DNA from: JBHHZJ01 sp046758005
GTDB lineage: Bacteria; Pseudomonadota; Alphaproteobacteria; Kiloniellales; J153
NCBI GenBank assembly: GCA_046758005.1
Contig: JBHHZJ010000018.1
Coordinates: forward strand, 1-42,385
Length of the DNA stretch: 42,385 nt
Direction of reading: 5' to 3'
This document shows positions 25,625-34,624 of this stretch, in pieces; position 1 is the first letter of the stretch; each line of letters starts with the position of its first letter. The position numbers and the translations under genes are program-made. The notes below the pieces were generated by a model. That model was given only the letters and a program-made list of their open reading frames with translations, was not told the origin of the DNA and did no database searches.

Positions 25625-26817
25625 CGCCGCGACAATCCGAGGATGCTGAAGAAGAAGCTGGAGAAGATGACCTCGAGGCCAAGCACCAGCGCGGTCACCC
25701 CCGGCACGACGATACGCATGGAAACCGACGGATCCAGGTCCTCGAAGGAGGCCCTGCCCCAGACTCCGACGGCGTAGACCGAGGCGCCCAAACCGGCGAG
25801 CAACAGAACGAGGCCGGCGATGATGCCGACCTCGAGACGGAACACCTGGCCGAGCCTGGCGATGCGCGGGTCCTCGGGCAGGAGCTTCGCGTTGATCGCG
25901 TAAATCTTGGTGAACACGGCGAAGGCCACGGCCTGGAACCCGCAGATGAGGGCCGCCCCGCTGTATGCCAGGGTATGGACGTCGAAGGTGATGCCGTGCA
26001 CTTGTTGCGGGCCGGGCAAGAGCCAGAGCATCGAGGCGAACCCGACGAGCATGAGCAGCGCGCCCGGATAGAGGAACAGCCAACGGGGGCTTAACAGGAG
26101 GAGGAAACGCAGGTGCCGCCAGCCGTCGCGCCAACTGCGCAGATGCGACCGCCCGGACCGCCCGTCCGTCGAGAGGGTGCTCGGCACCTCGGTGATCTTG
26201 AGCTTGTGCAACGTCGCCTTGACGACCATCTCGCTGGCGAATTCCATGCCCGTGGCGGCGAGGCCGAGGTTCTGGATGGCGTCGCGCCTGAACCCGCGCA
26301 GCCCGCAATGGAAGTCCCCGACCGGGCAGCGGAAGAACAGCTTGCCGACGCCGGTGAGCACCGGGTTGCCGAAATGCCGGTGCAGAAAGGGCATGGCGCC
26401 GGGCTCGATTCCGCCTTCGAAGCGGTTGCCCATGACCAGGTCGTAGCCTTCGCGCAGTTTCTCGACAAAGGGATCGAGGGCGCTGAAATCGTAGCTGTCG
26501 TCGGCATCGCCCATGATGATGTACTTGCCCCGGGCCGCCGCGATCCCGCCGAGCAGGGCGCTGCCGTAGCCTTTCATCACGACCGAGACGACCCGCGCGC
26601 CGAGCGACTCGGCGATCTCCTGGGAGCCGTCCGTGCTGCCGTTGTCGGCGACCAGGACCTCGCCGGAGACGTCCCGTCCCTCGATGTAATCCTGGGCTTT
26701 CTTGACACAAATGCCGATCGTTGCCGCCTCGTTGAGGCACGGCATCAGGACGGTCAGTTCGCAAGCGTGCGCCGCCGGCGCGCCTGGCGCGCGCATTGGG
26801 TCCAGCATCGGTGTCAT
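25621..26817 (-). CDS. DPM1/GtrB-type family 2 glycosyltransferase with C-terminal membrane helices
   Basis: 398-residue family 2 glycosyltransferase. Residues 20-230 are the GT-A domain: TVLMPCLNEAATIG, a VADNGSTDGS motif, MGDADDSYDF with the metal-binding acidic cluster, then RFEGG. This resembles dolichyl-phosphate mannose synthase and polyprenyl-phosphate glycosyltransferases. About four membrane helices follow (about 245-395). The C-terminal helices suggest a GtrB-like enzyme loading a sugar onto undecaprenyl phosphate for a GT-C enzyme. It starts 111 bases after manC on the same strand and overlaps the methyltransferase gene. The donor sugar is unknown; GDP-mannose is available in the locus. 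Confidence 0.88.
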   Translation of the reverse strand: MTPMLDPMRAPGAPAAHACELTVLMPCLNEAATIGICVKKAQDYIEGRDVSGEVLVADNGSTDGSQEIAESLGARVVSVVMKGYGSALLGGIAAARGKYIIMGDADDSYDFSALDPFVEKLREGYDLVMGNRFEGGIEPGAMPFLHRHFGNPVLTGVGKLFFRCPVGDFHCGLRGFRRDAIQNLGLAATGMEFASEMVVKATLHKLKITEVPSTLSTDGRSGRSHLRSWRDGWRHLRFLLLLSPRWLFLYPGALLMLVGFASMLWLLPGPQQVHGITFDVHTLAYSGAALICGFQAVAFAVFTKIYAINAKLLPEDPRIARLGQVFRLEVGIIAGLVLLLAGLGASVYAVGVWGRASFEDLDPSVSMRIVVPGVTALVLGLEVIFSSFFFSILGLSRR

Positions 26818-26927
26818 CCCCGGCTAGGGGTTCGCACCCCGAGTCTCCAGGGGGCCCGTTTCCAGAACGTTAATGCGGCGGCCGAAGCCGCATCAAGCCG
26901 CATCCAACCGGCGGCGCTCTCTAGGGC

Positions 26928-28373
26928 TCACGACTTTGCCCGCCCGTAGACGTCATCGAAGCGGACGATGTCGTCCTCGCCGAGGTAATCGCCCGACTGC
27001 ACCTCGATCACCCTGAGCGGTTCGGACCCGGGGTTCTCCAGCCGGTGGGCGACGCCGAGCGGGATGTACGTCGACTCGTCCACCTGCAGGTCGAAGGTCT
27101 CCTCGCCGCGCGTCACCCGCGCCGTGCCGTTGACGACGACCCAATGCTCGGCCCGGTGGTTGTGCTTCTGCAGCGACAGCTTGGCGCCCGGCTTGACCAC
27201 GAGCTGCTTGACCTGGAACCGGTCGCCGGCGTCGACGCCCTGGTACGAGCCCCACGGCCGGAACACGCGCACGTGGGAGACGTGCTGCTGGCTGCCGCTC
27301 GCCTTCAGCTGCTCGACCACCTTTTTCACGTCCTGGGCCTTGTCCTTGGCCGCGACCAGGAGGGCGTCCTCGGTGGCCACGACCAGCAGGTCCCGCACGC
27401 CGACGACGGCGACCGTCGGCCCGCTTGTCCGGAGGTACGAGTCCCGGGTCCCTTCGGTGATGACTTCGCCGCTGGTGACGTTGCCCTCCGCGTCCTTCTG
27501 GGCCACGTCCCAAAGGGCCGCCCACGACCCGATGTCGTTCCAGCCGATGCTCGCCGGGACCACGGCCGCGGCCTTGGTGCGCTCCATGACCGCGTAGTCG
27601 ATGGAGTCCGACGGGACGGCGGCGAAGGCTTCGGCGTCGAGGCGGAAGAAGTCCAGGTCCTCCCGGCCGCGCTCGATCGCCTCGCGGCACATGTCCGCGA
27701 CGCCCGGGTGATAGCGTTCCAGCTCCTCGAGGTAGGCCTTGGCGCTGAACATGAACATGCCGCTGTTCCACAGCCAGCCGCCTTCGCTCAGCATGGCCTT
27801 GGCCGCCATCGCGTGCGGCTTCTCGACGAAGCGCTCGACCCGGAACGACCCGGGCGCGTCCTGCAACGGCGCGCCGCGGCGGATGTAGCCGTAGCCGGTC
27901 TCCGGCTTGAGCGGCTTCATGCCGAAGGTGACTATCGCGCCGGCGCGCGCCGCGGCGACCGCCTCTTGCGTGGCCGCACGAAAGCCGGCCGCGTCCGCGA
28001 TCGTGTGATCGGAGGGCAGGATGAGCAGCAGCGCCTCCTCGTCCTCGCGCGCCAGCACGAGCGCGGCCACAGCCGCCGCCGGCGCGGTGTTGCGTCCCTC
28101 CGGCTCGAGCACGATCGCGCGCGCTTGGGCGCCGATCTCCCGCATCTGCTCGGCGACGATGAAGCGGTGCTCGTCGTTGCACACCACGAGCGGCGCGGCG
28201 AACGGCTCGACCCCCAGCACGCGGCGGACCGTCTCCTGCAGCATGGTCCGGTCCGAGGCCAGCGGCAGGAGCTGCTTGGGATAGAGCGCCCGGGACAGCG
28301 GCCACAGGCGGGTCCCCGACCCGCCGGACAGAATCACCGGGTGGATGAGATCGGAACGGGTGCGCATCGACAT
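26928..28373 (-). CDS. manC: Mannose-1-phosphate guanylyltransferase / mannose-6-phosphate isomerase
   Basis: 481-residue bifunctional enzyme making GDP-mannose. The nucleotidyltransferase domain starts with VILSGGSGTRLWPLSR (G17-R28) and includes YPKQLLPL and FVEKP. A C-terminal cupin carries the isomerase motif (QKHNHRAEHWVVVNGTARV and the following VDESTYIPLGVAHRLENPG). Typical ManC/AlgA/CpsB length. The start ATG 28373 has GGAG upstream. GDP-mannose is also the substrate of the Gmd-type enzyme at 31577 and likely of the family-4 glycosyltransferases, which ties the whole region together. It lies downstream of the priming transferase gene on the same strand. Confidence 0.95.
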   Translation of the reverse strand: MSMRTRSDLIHPVILSGGSGTRLWPLSRALYPKQLLPLASDRTMLQETVRRVLGVEPFAAPLVVCNDEHRFIVAEQMREIGAQARAIVLEPEGRNTAPAAAVAALVLAREDEEALLLILPSDHTIADAAGFRAATQEAVAAARAGAIVTFGMKPLKPETGYGYIRRGAPLQDAPGSFRVERFVEKPHAMAAKAMLSEGGWLWNSGMFMFSAKAYLEELERYHPGVADMCREAIERGREDLDFFRLDAEAFAAVPSDSIDYAVMERTKAAAVVPASIGWNDIGSWAALWDVAQKDAEGNVTSGEVITEGTRDSYLRTSGPTVAVVGVRDLLVVATEDALLVAAKDKAQDVKKVVEQLKASGSQQHVSHVRVFRPWGSYQGVDAGDRFQVKQLVVKPGAKLSLQKHNHRAEHWVVVNGTARVTRGEETFDLQVDESTYIPLGVAHRLENPGSEPLRVIEVQSGDYLGEDDIVRFDDVYGRAKS

Positions 28374-28542
28374 GGTGGCTCCTACCTGCCCGAGACCGGC
28401 GCGGGCGGCGCTCGCCGTGGATGGCCGTGGCGGACCGGCGCCTGGGGAGCGTTATACCAGACAGTCATGAAAATTCCCTGCCCCCTTGGCGAAGGTCGGG
28501 GCGGCGCGCCGGCGGAGCCGGCGGCCGCTTCGCCCCGGGCGC

Positions 28543-30033
28543 TCAATAGGCCCTCTCGTCCTTGAACAGGACCGTGACGGTCTTGGCGATGATCAGGAGG
28601 TCGAGCCAGATCGACCAGTTGTCGATGTAATGGAGGTCGCACTCGACCCGCTTCTGCAGCTTGTCCACGGTGTCGGTCTCGCCCCGCCAGCCCTTGACCT
28701 GGGCCCAGCCGGTGATCCCCGGCTTGACCCGGTGCCGGGCCGCGTAGCGGTCGACCACGTCGTAATAGAGCTTGCCGCCGGCCTTTGCGGCGACGGCGTG
28801 CGGGCGCGGGCCCACGAGCGACATGTCGCCCTTCAGGACATTGAGGAGTTGCGGCAGCTCGTCCAGGCTCTTCGCGCGCAAGAGCCGCCCGACGCGGGTC
28901 ACCCGGGCGTCGTCCCTGGTCGTGAGCCGCCGGGCCTCGGGGTCCCGCAGATGGTGGTACATGGTCCGGAACTTCCACACCTTGATCGGGTTGTTGTTGA
29001 AGCCGTAGCGGTTTTGCTTGAACAACACCGGTCCGGGGGAATCCAGCTTGATGGCGGCCGCGATCACCAGGAACAGCGGGCAGAGCAGGACCAGGAAAAG
29101 CGCCGCCAGCACGCGGTCCTCGACGGTCTTCATCACGTGCGCCCATTCCGAGATCGGGCGTTCGAAGAGATGCAGAACCGGCAGGCCGGCCACCTGGGTG
29201 AACGACTTGCCGACGTGGTCGAAGCCCGCCAGGTCCGGCGCCAGGCGGATGACGACGGGATACACGGCCAGCCGGCGGACCACGTCGCGCAGGCGCTCCG
29301 CCTCGTTCCACGGCAGGGCGACGAAGACCTGATCCACCGCCTCGCTGCGGATCATGCGCACGAGCTCGTCGATGCCGCCTAGGACCTCGGCGTCCGCAGG
29401 CCGGCCGCGGTCGGGGTCGACGAACCCGATGATGCGGGTCCGCACGGCGTCGTGGGCGGCGAGGTGCGCGGCCAGCTTGCGCGCCTGCTCGCCGACGCCG
29501 ACGATCACGGTCCGGTTGGCGAACCGCCCCCGACGCCCCTGGAGGAGAATCCACCGGCTCAGCGCGGCCCGGCTAAGGGCGAGCATCGCCGCGCTGGAGG
29601 CCAACCAGCCGAGCGCCCAGACGCGGGAATACAGGTCGGAGATCTTGAGTGCGAAGGCGATCGCCAGAAGCACCGCGAACGTCACCGCCCAGGCCGACAA
29701 CATGCGCTCGGTGCGCAGGCTCTTGGTGAACACGTAATCGCCGGCGTAGACGCCCAGGTCGTTGAACAGCACGCTGGCGAGCAGCCCTGCGCTCAGCAGC
29801 GACACGAGGTATCGGCCCTGCGCCTCGGGCTCGTGCGGATGGACGTAGAGGTAGTAGATTCCGAGGCCGAGGGCCAGGATCAGCCCGATGTCGAGAAGCC
29901 GGAGCAGGTCGCCCACCACCTTCGGCGAAAGCGGCTTCACCCCGGCGCCCGCCGAGACGCCGTCAGCTCTGGCGACCCTGGCTTCCATCCGATGGCTCCA
30001 ATCGGCCCCGCCGCCTTTTCCTTGATTTCTCAT
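28543..30033 (-). CDS. Undecaprenyl-phosphate sugar-1-phosphate transferase (WcaJ/GumD-like priming enzyme)
   Basis: 496-residue polyisoprenyl-phosphate hexose-1-phosphate transferase that starts exopolysaccharide repeat-unit synthesis. It has about four to five N-terminal membrane helices (about 40-180), a Rossmann-like CoA-binding-type domain (about 175-300, VIVGVGEQARKLAAHLA), a re-entrant helix near 300-330, and the catalytic bacterial sugar transferase domain with KVWKFRTM, SLDELPQLLNVLKGDMSLVGPRP, and RVKPGITGWAQVKGWRGET. Ends RAY. It is divergent from the family-4 glycosyltransferase at 30148, and a CtrA-type site lies between them. Sugar specificity (glucose versus galactose) cannot be read from the sequence. 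Confidence 0.95.
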   Translation of the reverse strand: MRNQGKGGGADWSHRMEARVARADGVSAGAGVKPLSPKVVGDLLRLLDIGLILALGLGIYYLYVHPHEPEAQGRYLVSLLSAGLLASVLFNDLGVYAGDYVFTKSLRTERMLSAWAVTFAVLLAIAFALKISDLYSRVWALGWLASSAAMLALSRAALSRWILLQGRRGRFANRTVIVGVGEQARKLAAHLAAHDAVRTRIIGFVDPDRGRPADAEVLGGIDELVRMIRSEAVDQVFVALPWNEAERLRDVVRRLAVYPVVIRLAPDLAGFDHVGKSFTQVAGLPVLHLFERPISEWAHVMKTVEDRVLAALFLVLLCPLFLVIAAAIKLDSPGPVLFKQNRYGFNNNPIKVWKFRTMYHHLRDPEARRLTTRDDARVTRVGRLLRAKSLDELPQLLNVLKGDMSLVGPRPHAVAAKAGGKLYYDVVDRYAARHRVKPGITGWAQVKGWRGETDTVDKLQKRVECDLHYIDNWSIWLDLLIIAKTVTVLFKDERAY

Positions 30034-30106
30034 GCATTTGCCCGGCCGGCGGCGGGCATGCGGGAACTATGGCAGCGATTGCTTAACAGCCCGTATGCCG
30101 GCCCCG

Positions 30107-30122
30107 TTAAGCCGCCGTTAAC
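30107..30122 (+). promoter_or_regulatory. Exact CtrA-type binding site between divergent EPS genes
   Basis: TTAA (30107-30110), GCCGCCG, TTAAC (30118-30122) match TTAA-N7-TTAAC exactly. The seven spacer bases are all G or C, so local AT-richness does not explain it. A third TTAA lies 20 bases upstream (30083-30086). The site is 74 bases from the priming-transferase start and 26 bases from the ATG at 30148; it would be 107 bases from a TTG start at 30229. It could serve either divergent gene. Confidence 0.6.
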
Positions 30123-30147
30123 CGACCGGTGACGGAAATCCGGCATC

Positions 30148-31485
30148 ATGGCGGTGTGGGCGCGGACCTGTCGTGCGGACGCCGCGCCGGAAACCGATGC
30201 ATCGCAGCCTGCGCCGCGGCGGAACGCCTTGAAGATCGCGATCGTCCACGACTGGTTGGTGACCTATGCCGGGGCGGAGCGCGTCCTCGAACAGATGCTC
30301 TTGTGCTACCCGGCGGCCGACCTGTTCGCGCCGATCGATTTCCTGGACGAGGCCGAGCGGGGCTTCTTGCAGGGCAAGCGGCCGCACACCTCCTTCGTCC
30401 AAAGATTGCCGTTCGCGCGGCGGAACTACCGCCTTTACCTGCCGGCGATGGCGTTCGCGGTGGAGCAGTTCGACCTGTCCGCGTACGATGTCGTCATCTC
30501 CAGCAGCCATTCGGTCGCCAAGGGGGTGCTCACCGGGCCGGACCAGCTCCACATCAGCTACGTCTACACGCCCATGCGCTATGCCTGGGACCTGCAGCAC
30601 CAATACCTGCAGGAGGCGGGACTGAGCCGGGGGGCACGCGGCCTCGCCGCCCGCTGGATGCTGCACCGGATGCGCCTGTGGGACAGCCGCACGGCCCATG
30701 GCGTGGACCGCTACATCGGGATTTCGCACTACATCGCGCGTCGGATCGGGAAGGCGTATGGCAGGGACGCGGCGGTGATCCATCCGCCGGTCGACGTCTC
30801 CTACTTCGCACCGTGCGAGAGCAAGGAAGATTTCTATCTGACGGCCTCGCGTCTGGTCCCGTACAAGAAGGTCGGCGCCGTGGTCGAAGCCTTCGCCCGC
30901 CTTCCGGACAGGCGCCTGATCGTCATCGGCGAGGGGCCGGAGCGGCGGCGGCTTCAGCATGGGGCGACGCCCAACGTGGACTTCCTCGGCCGCCAGCCGG
31001 CCGAGCTCTTGCGGGACCACATGCAGCGGGCCCGGGCCTTCGTCTTCGCCGCCGAGGAGGACTTTGGCATCGCCCCGCTGGAGGCCCAGGCCTGCGGCAC
31101 GCCGGTCATCGCCTATGGCAAGGGCGGCGTGCGGGAGACCATCCGAGGCCTGGACCAGGCGCCGCCCACGGGCCTGTTCTTCGACCGGCAGACGCCGGAG
31201 GCCATCGCCGCGGCGATCCGCGCCTTCGAGGCGCGGGGGGACTGCTTCGCGGCCAGGGATTGCCGGGCCAACGCCGAGCGCTTCGCCCCGGACCGGTTCC
31301 GGGCCGAGTTCACGGACTTCGTCGAGCAGGCCCGGCGGGATTGGCTGGCGGACCTCGCCGCCGGGCGGGCGCACCCGTGCCGGCCGCGGCAGGTCGGGCG
31401 GCCCCAAGGCGCCCTGTCTGCCTCGCGGACGGCGCCGGCCTGCCGCGGCGCCGGCGCGCCGCGCCGGCGACTCACCGGGCGTTAA
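30148..31485 (+). CDS. Family 4 glycosyltransferase (WbaZ-like)
   Basis: 445-residue (or shorter) GT-B glycosyltransferase. The core begins LKIAIVHDWLVTYAGAERVLEQML, as in WbaZ-like mannosyltransferases, and includes VYTPMRYAWDLQHQYL, HPPVDVSYF, the C-terminal-domain start YLTASRLVPYKKVGAVVEAF, IGEGPERRRL, and the EX7E-like EEDFGIAPLEAQACGTPVIAYGKGG. The first 27 residues are unlike the family and may not be translated: TTG 30229 begins exactly at the conserved core. The last about 45 residues are Arg/Pro/Ala-rich and are probably a non-conserved tail. It starts the plus-strand EPS block, divergent from the priming enzyme. Likely donor GDP-mannose. Confidence 0.9.
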   Translation: MAVWARTCRADAAPETDASQPAPRRNALKIAIVHDWLVTYAGAERVLEQMLLCYPAADLFAPIDFLDEAERGFLQGKRPHTSFVQRLPFARRNYRLYLPAMAFAVEQFDLSAYDVVISSSHSVAKGVLTGPDQLHISYVYTPMRYAWDLQHQYLQEAGLSRGARGLAARWMLHRMRLWDSRTAHGVDRYIGISHYIARRIGKAYGRDAAVIHPPVDVSYFAPCESKEDFYLTASRLVPYKKVGAVVEAFARLPDRRLIVIGEGPERRRLQHGATPNVDFLGRQPAELLRDHMQRARAFVFAAEEDFGIAPLEAQACGTPVIAYGKGGVRETIRGLDQAPPTGLFFDRQTPEAIAAAIRAFEARGDCFAARDCRANAERFAPDRFRAEFTDFVEQARRDWLADLAAGRAHPCRPRQVGRPQGALSASRTAPACRGAGAPRRRLTGR

Positions 31486-31576
31486 CCAACCGCTCAGTTT
31501 TTACGGCGAAAATCGGGGCGCTCGGGCCGTTCCGGCCCACCCTTCGAAACCGGCCACACGAGGTTGTCGTATCGCC

Positions 31577-32662
31577 ATGCCGCGGCGCGCGCTGATCACC
31601 GGCATCTCCGGACAAGACGGGGCGTATCTGAGCCAACTCCTGCTGGACAGGGGCTACGACGTCGTCGGGGCGCGCCGACGCAGCGCCTCCGGCTCGCTCT
31701 GGCGGCTCGAGGAGCTCGGCGTGCTCGACGACATCGAGATGATTCCGATCGACCTGTTGGAGTTCTCCAACATCCTGCACGTGATCGAGAAGTCCGCGCC
31801 CGACGAGATCTACAACCTCGCCGCCCAGAGCTTCGTTGCGGTGTCGTTCGAGCAGCCGCTGTATACGGGCGACGTCGACGGCATGGGGGTGACCCGGCTG
31901 CTCGAGGCGATCCGGACCGTCGATCCGAAGATTCGCCTGTACCAGGCCTCCACGTCCGAGATGTTCGGGCTGGTGCAGGAGATGCCGCAGGCCGAGCGCA
32001 CGCCGTTCTACCCAAGGAGCCCCTACGGCGCGGCCAAGCTCTATGCCCACTGGATGGTCGTGAACTACCGCGAGAGCTACGCCATGCACGCCTCCTCGGG
32101 CATCCTGTTCAACCACGAGTCGCCCCTGCGCGGCGAGGAGTTCTTGACCCGCAAGGTCACCGCCTCACTGGCGCGCATCCGCCACGGGATGCAGGACGTG
32201 TTGGAGCTGGGGAACCTGGACGCCGCCCGCGATTGGGGCTTCGCCGGCGACTACGTCGAAGGCATGTGGCTGATGCTCCAGCAGGACAAGCCCGACGACT
32301 ACGTCCTCGCCACGGGCCGGACCGTCACGATCCGCGAGTTCGTCGAAAAGGCCGGGGCCGTGGCCGGGTTCGACATCGCGTGGGAGGGCGAGGGCATGCA
32401 CTCCGTCGGCGTCGACCGCAAGACCGGGCGCGCCATCGTTCGCGTCAATCCCGCGTTCTACCGCCCGGCCGAGGTCGACATCCTGCTCGGCAATCCGCAA
32501 AAGGCGCGCGAAAAGCTGGGATGGCGGCCCCGAACCACGCTGGAGGACCTCGCCGCCATGATGATGGTCGCGGACCTCGAGCGCGCGGCCGGGCGCGGCC
32601 CAGGGTTGACCCTGCCGCGAGGCGGCCGGGCCCGGCGTCCGGCGGTGCTGGCGGGAACCTAG
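31577..32662 (+). CDS. gmd: GDP-mannose 4,6-dehydratase
   Basis: 361-residue short-chain-dehydrogenase-type enzyme converting GDP-D-mannose into GDP-4-keto-6-deoxymannose, the precursor of fucose, rhamnose (D-form), perosamine or colitose. The NADP-binding motif is TGISGQDG (8-15). Family-specific residues are RRRSASGS, the catalytic STSEMFG (T126, E128) and YGAAK (Y150, K154), followed by GILFNHESPLRGEEFLTRKVT, which is near-invariant in Gmd. A roughly 25-residue Arg/Gly-rich tail is extra. No reductase or epimerase that would finish the sugar was recognised in the window, so the final deoxy sugar is not known. It follows the glycosyltransferase by 91 bases. Confidence 0.95.
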   Translation: MPRRALITGISGQDGAYLSQLLLDRGYDVVGARRRSASGSLWRLEELGVLDDIEMIPIDLLEFSNILHVIEKSAPDEIYNLAAQSFVAVSFEQPLYTGDVDGMGVTRLLEAIRTVDPKIRLYQASTSEMFGLVQEMPQAERTPFYPRSPYGAAKLYAHWMVVNYRESYAMHASSGILFNHESPLRGEEFLTRKVTASLARIRHGMQDVLELGNLDAARDWGFAGDYVEGMWLMLQQDKPDDYVLATGRTVTIREFVEKAGAVAGFDIAWEGEGMHSVGVDRKTGRAIVRVNPAFYRPAEVDILLGNPQKAREKLGWRPRTTLEDLAAMMMVADLERAAGRGPGLTLPRGGRARRPAVLAGT

Positions 32663-32806
32663 GGCCGCGACCGTCGTCCGGAGCCTTGCCCACGGAGCGC
32701 CTCGACCTGTGCGTCGGCGATAGAGGCCTCACCGCAGAGATCCGCAACGAGGCCGCAGCATGCCCGGAGGCCCTTCGGTAGCGATGCCAATGCGCGGCTC
32801 GGTTCG

Positions 32807-34561
32807 GTGGAACAAGGCATGCCGGCGCGACTGACCCGGGCGTCCGGGATCGGTACCGCCGCGGCCACGACGCAGGCGGCTGCGGTCTGGCGCGCCGTCG
32901 CCCTGGCGTTGGCGGGCTTCATCGCGGTCAAGGTCGCGCTGCTTTTCGTCCTTGGGGTCAACGCGCAGTACCTCATGGACGAGTACGCGATGGCGCGCCA
33001 CGCCCTGCTCATCGACCAGAACCCCTATCAGGACGTCTGGCCGCACAAGACGCTGTTCTACGCCTACCTCTACCGCATCGCCTTTTGGCTGGGCGGGGAT
33101 TCGGTCGAGGTCATGCGCTTCGCCCGGATCGAGACGCTGGCGGTGGCGCTGGCCTCGCTCGCGCTCCTGTATGCGATCGCGCGCAATCTCGGGCGCAGCC
33201 GCCTGGAAGCCGGACTGGCCCTTTGCGTGGCGCTCGGCTTCTCCACGCTCATGGAGCGGGCGTTCATGGTGCGGCCGGAGCCTCTGGCGCTGCTCTTCGG
33301 CCTGGGCGCGCTGTGGGCGGTCACGCGGGGCGCGGTGCGGCCCTCGGCGTGCCTGCTCGCCGGCCTGCTCAGCGGGGCGGCCTTCCTCACGACGCAGAAG
33401 GCGGTCTATCTCAACCTGGCGCTCGGCCTGGCGCTGGTGGCCGAGGGCCTGCTGGACCGCTCGCCGAGGCGCGCGCTGGCCTGGGGGGCGCTGCTCGTGC
33501 TCGGCTGGGCGGCGATGCTCGCGGCCTATGTCGGTCATTTCGCGCTCGCCGGCGCGGAGCCCGCCGATGTCCTGAACCGGGTATTCTTCGGCCCGCCCAG
33601 CGAGAACGCGGTGCGCGGGCACGAGGTCTACGAGAACCTCCGCTACTTCGTGTGGCAGACCTTTTCGCGCAACGTGCCGCAGTACGTATTCAGCCTGTTC
33701 GGCTGGCTGCTGGCCGCGGCGACGCTGCGCGGACGCTTCCCGGGCGAGCGCGTCGCGCTCGTCTTCACGGCCGTCGTCTCGGGCCTCGTGTACGGCCTTC
33801 ACCCCGCGCCCTGGCCCTACAACTTCGTCCTCGCGATCCCGTTTCTGGCGCTGTGGAGCCCGCTCGTCCTTGAGCCGGTCCGGCGCGGGCCGGAGCGGAC
33901 CCGGGCGCTGCTCGTGGCCGCGGTCCTGGCGATCATGAGCCTGTCGGTCGTGCGCAACATCGCCTACCTGGAACACGACAACGCGGCCCAGAACGAGACC
34001 GTGCGCCGGGCCGAGCGCCTGCTCGCGCCGGGCGAGCCCTACTTCGACGGCATTCACATGGTCGTGACGCGGCCGCACGCCACCGATCTCTGGCTGCAGC
34101 GCTCAGAGCTGCTGGAGATCCTCGCCGGGGCCAAGCGCGGGGATTACTCGACCATCGAACGGGTGCTGGCCGAGGGGCCCAAGGTGTGGATTCTCAGCTA
34201 CCGGACCAAGACAATCGAGGACGTGCTCCGGCCGTACCTTGAGCGCTCCTACGTGGCGGTCGCGCCGAACCTCCTGCTCTCCGGCGTCGCGTTGCCGGGG
34301 CCGGGCGAGACGGTCTTCGAGACCCGCTGGGGCGGCGTCTACCGGCTGCGCGCCGGCGACGGGACGCCGAGCCCGGCGGAACTTTTCGTCGACGGGCGGA
34401 GGCTGAGCGGCGCGGTCGCCCTGGAGCCGGGCCGGCACAGCCTACGCTTGGCCGAGGGCGCAGGGCCCCTGTACCTACTGCCGGCGGACCTCGCAGGGCC
34501 GGTGCAGATCCCGCCGGAGCCGAACCAGACGCCGTTGTTCCCCGACGCGCACGTGTATTGA
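32807..34561 (+). CDS. GT-C-like polytopic membrane protein, putative glycosyltransferase
   Basis: 584-residue membrane protein with about nine to ten predicted helices up to residue 390, then a soluble C-terminal domain. The first external loop holds an acidic pair D58-E59 (YLMDEYAMARHALLIDQNPYQDVWPHKTLFY), arranged as in GT-C/PMT-type transferases such as ArnT, which use polyprenyl-phosphate sugars. With the polyprenyl-phosphate-type family 2 enzyme in the locus, a role in transferring a sugar in the periplasm is plausible. The family is not one I can name precisely. Start GTG 32807 or ATG 32819. It is followed directly by the next gene. Confidence 0.7.
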   Translation: MEQGMPARLTRASGIGTAAATTQAAAVWRAVALALAGFIAVKVALLFVLGVNAQYLMDEYAMARHALLIDQNPYQDVWPHKTLFYAYLYRIAFWLGGDSVEVMRFARIETLAVALASLALLYAIARNLGRSRLEAGLALCVALGFSTLMERAFMVRPEPLALLFGLGALWAVTRGAVRPSACLLAGLLSGAAFLTTQKAVYLNLALGLALVAEGLLDRSPRRALAWGALLVLGWAAMLAAYVGHFALAGAEPADVLNRVFFGPPSENAVRGHEVYENLRYFVWQTFSRNVPQYVFSLFGWLLAAATLRGRFPGERVALVFTAVVSGLVYGLHPAPWPYNFVLAIPFLALWSPLVLEPVRRGPERTRALLVAAVLAIMSLSVVRNIAYLEHDNAAQNETVRRAERLLAPGEPYFDGIHMVVTRPHATDLWLQRSELLEILAGAKRGDYSTIERVLAEGPKVWILSYRTKTIEDVLRPYLERSYVAVAPNLLLSGVALPGPGETVFETRWGGVYRLRAGDGTPSPAELFVDGRRLSGAVALEPGRHSLRLAEGAGPLYLLPADLAGPVQIPPEPNQTPLFPDAHVY

Positions 34562-34624
34562 CCGATGCATCTGCCGTACCCCGCGGAGCCCCGTAGGCGC
34601 CAGAGTCCGGATCGCGAGGGGCCT

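Noticed and set aside
25022..26764. A fused glycosyltransferase-methyltransferase in one frame
   Set aside because: The glycosyltransferase is encoded in a different frame (stop at 25621), and the methyltransferase starts by GTG overlap at 25624. The upstream part of its frame has no family match.
31440..31475. GC-rich inverted repeat considered as a terminator
   Set aside because: It lies within the coding end of the family-4 glycosyltransferase and has no T-run.
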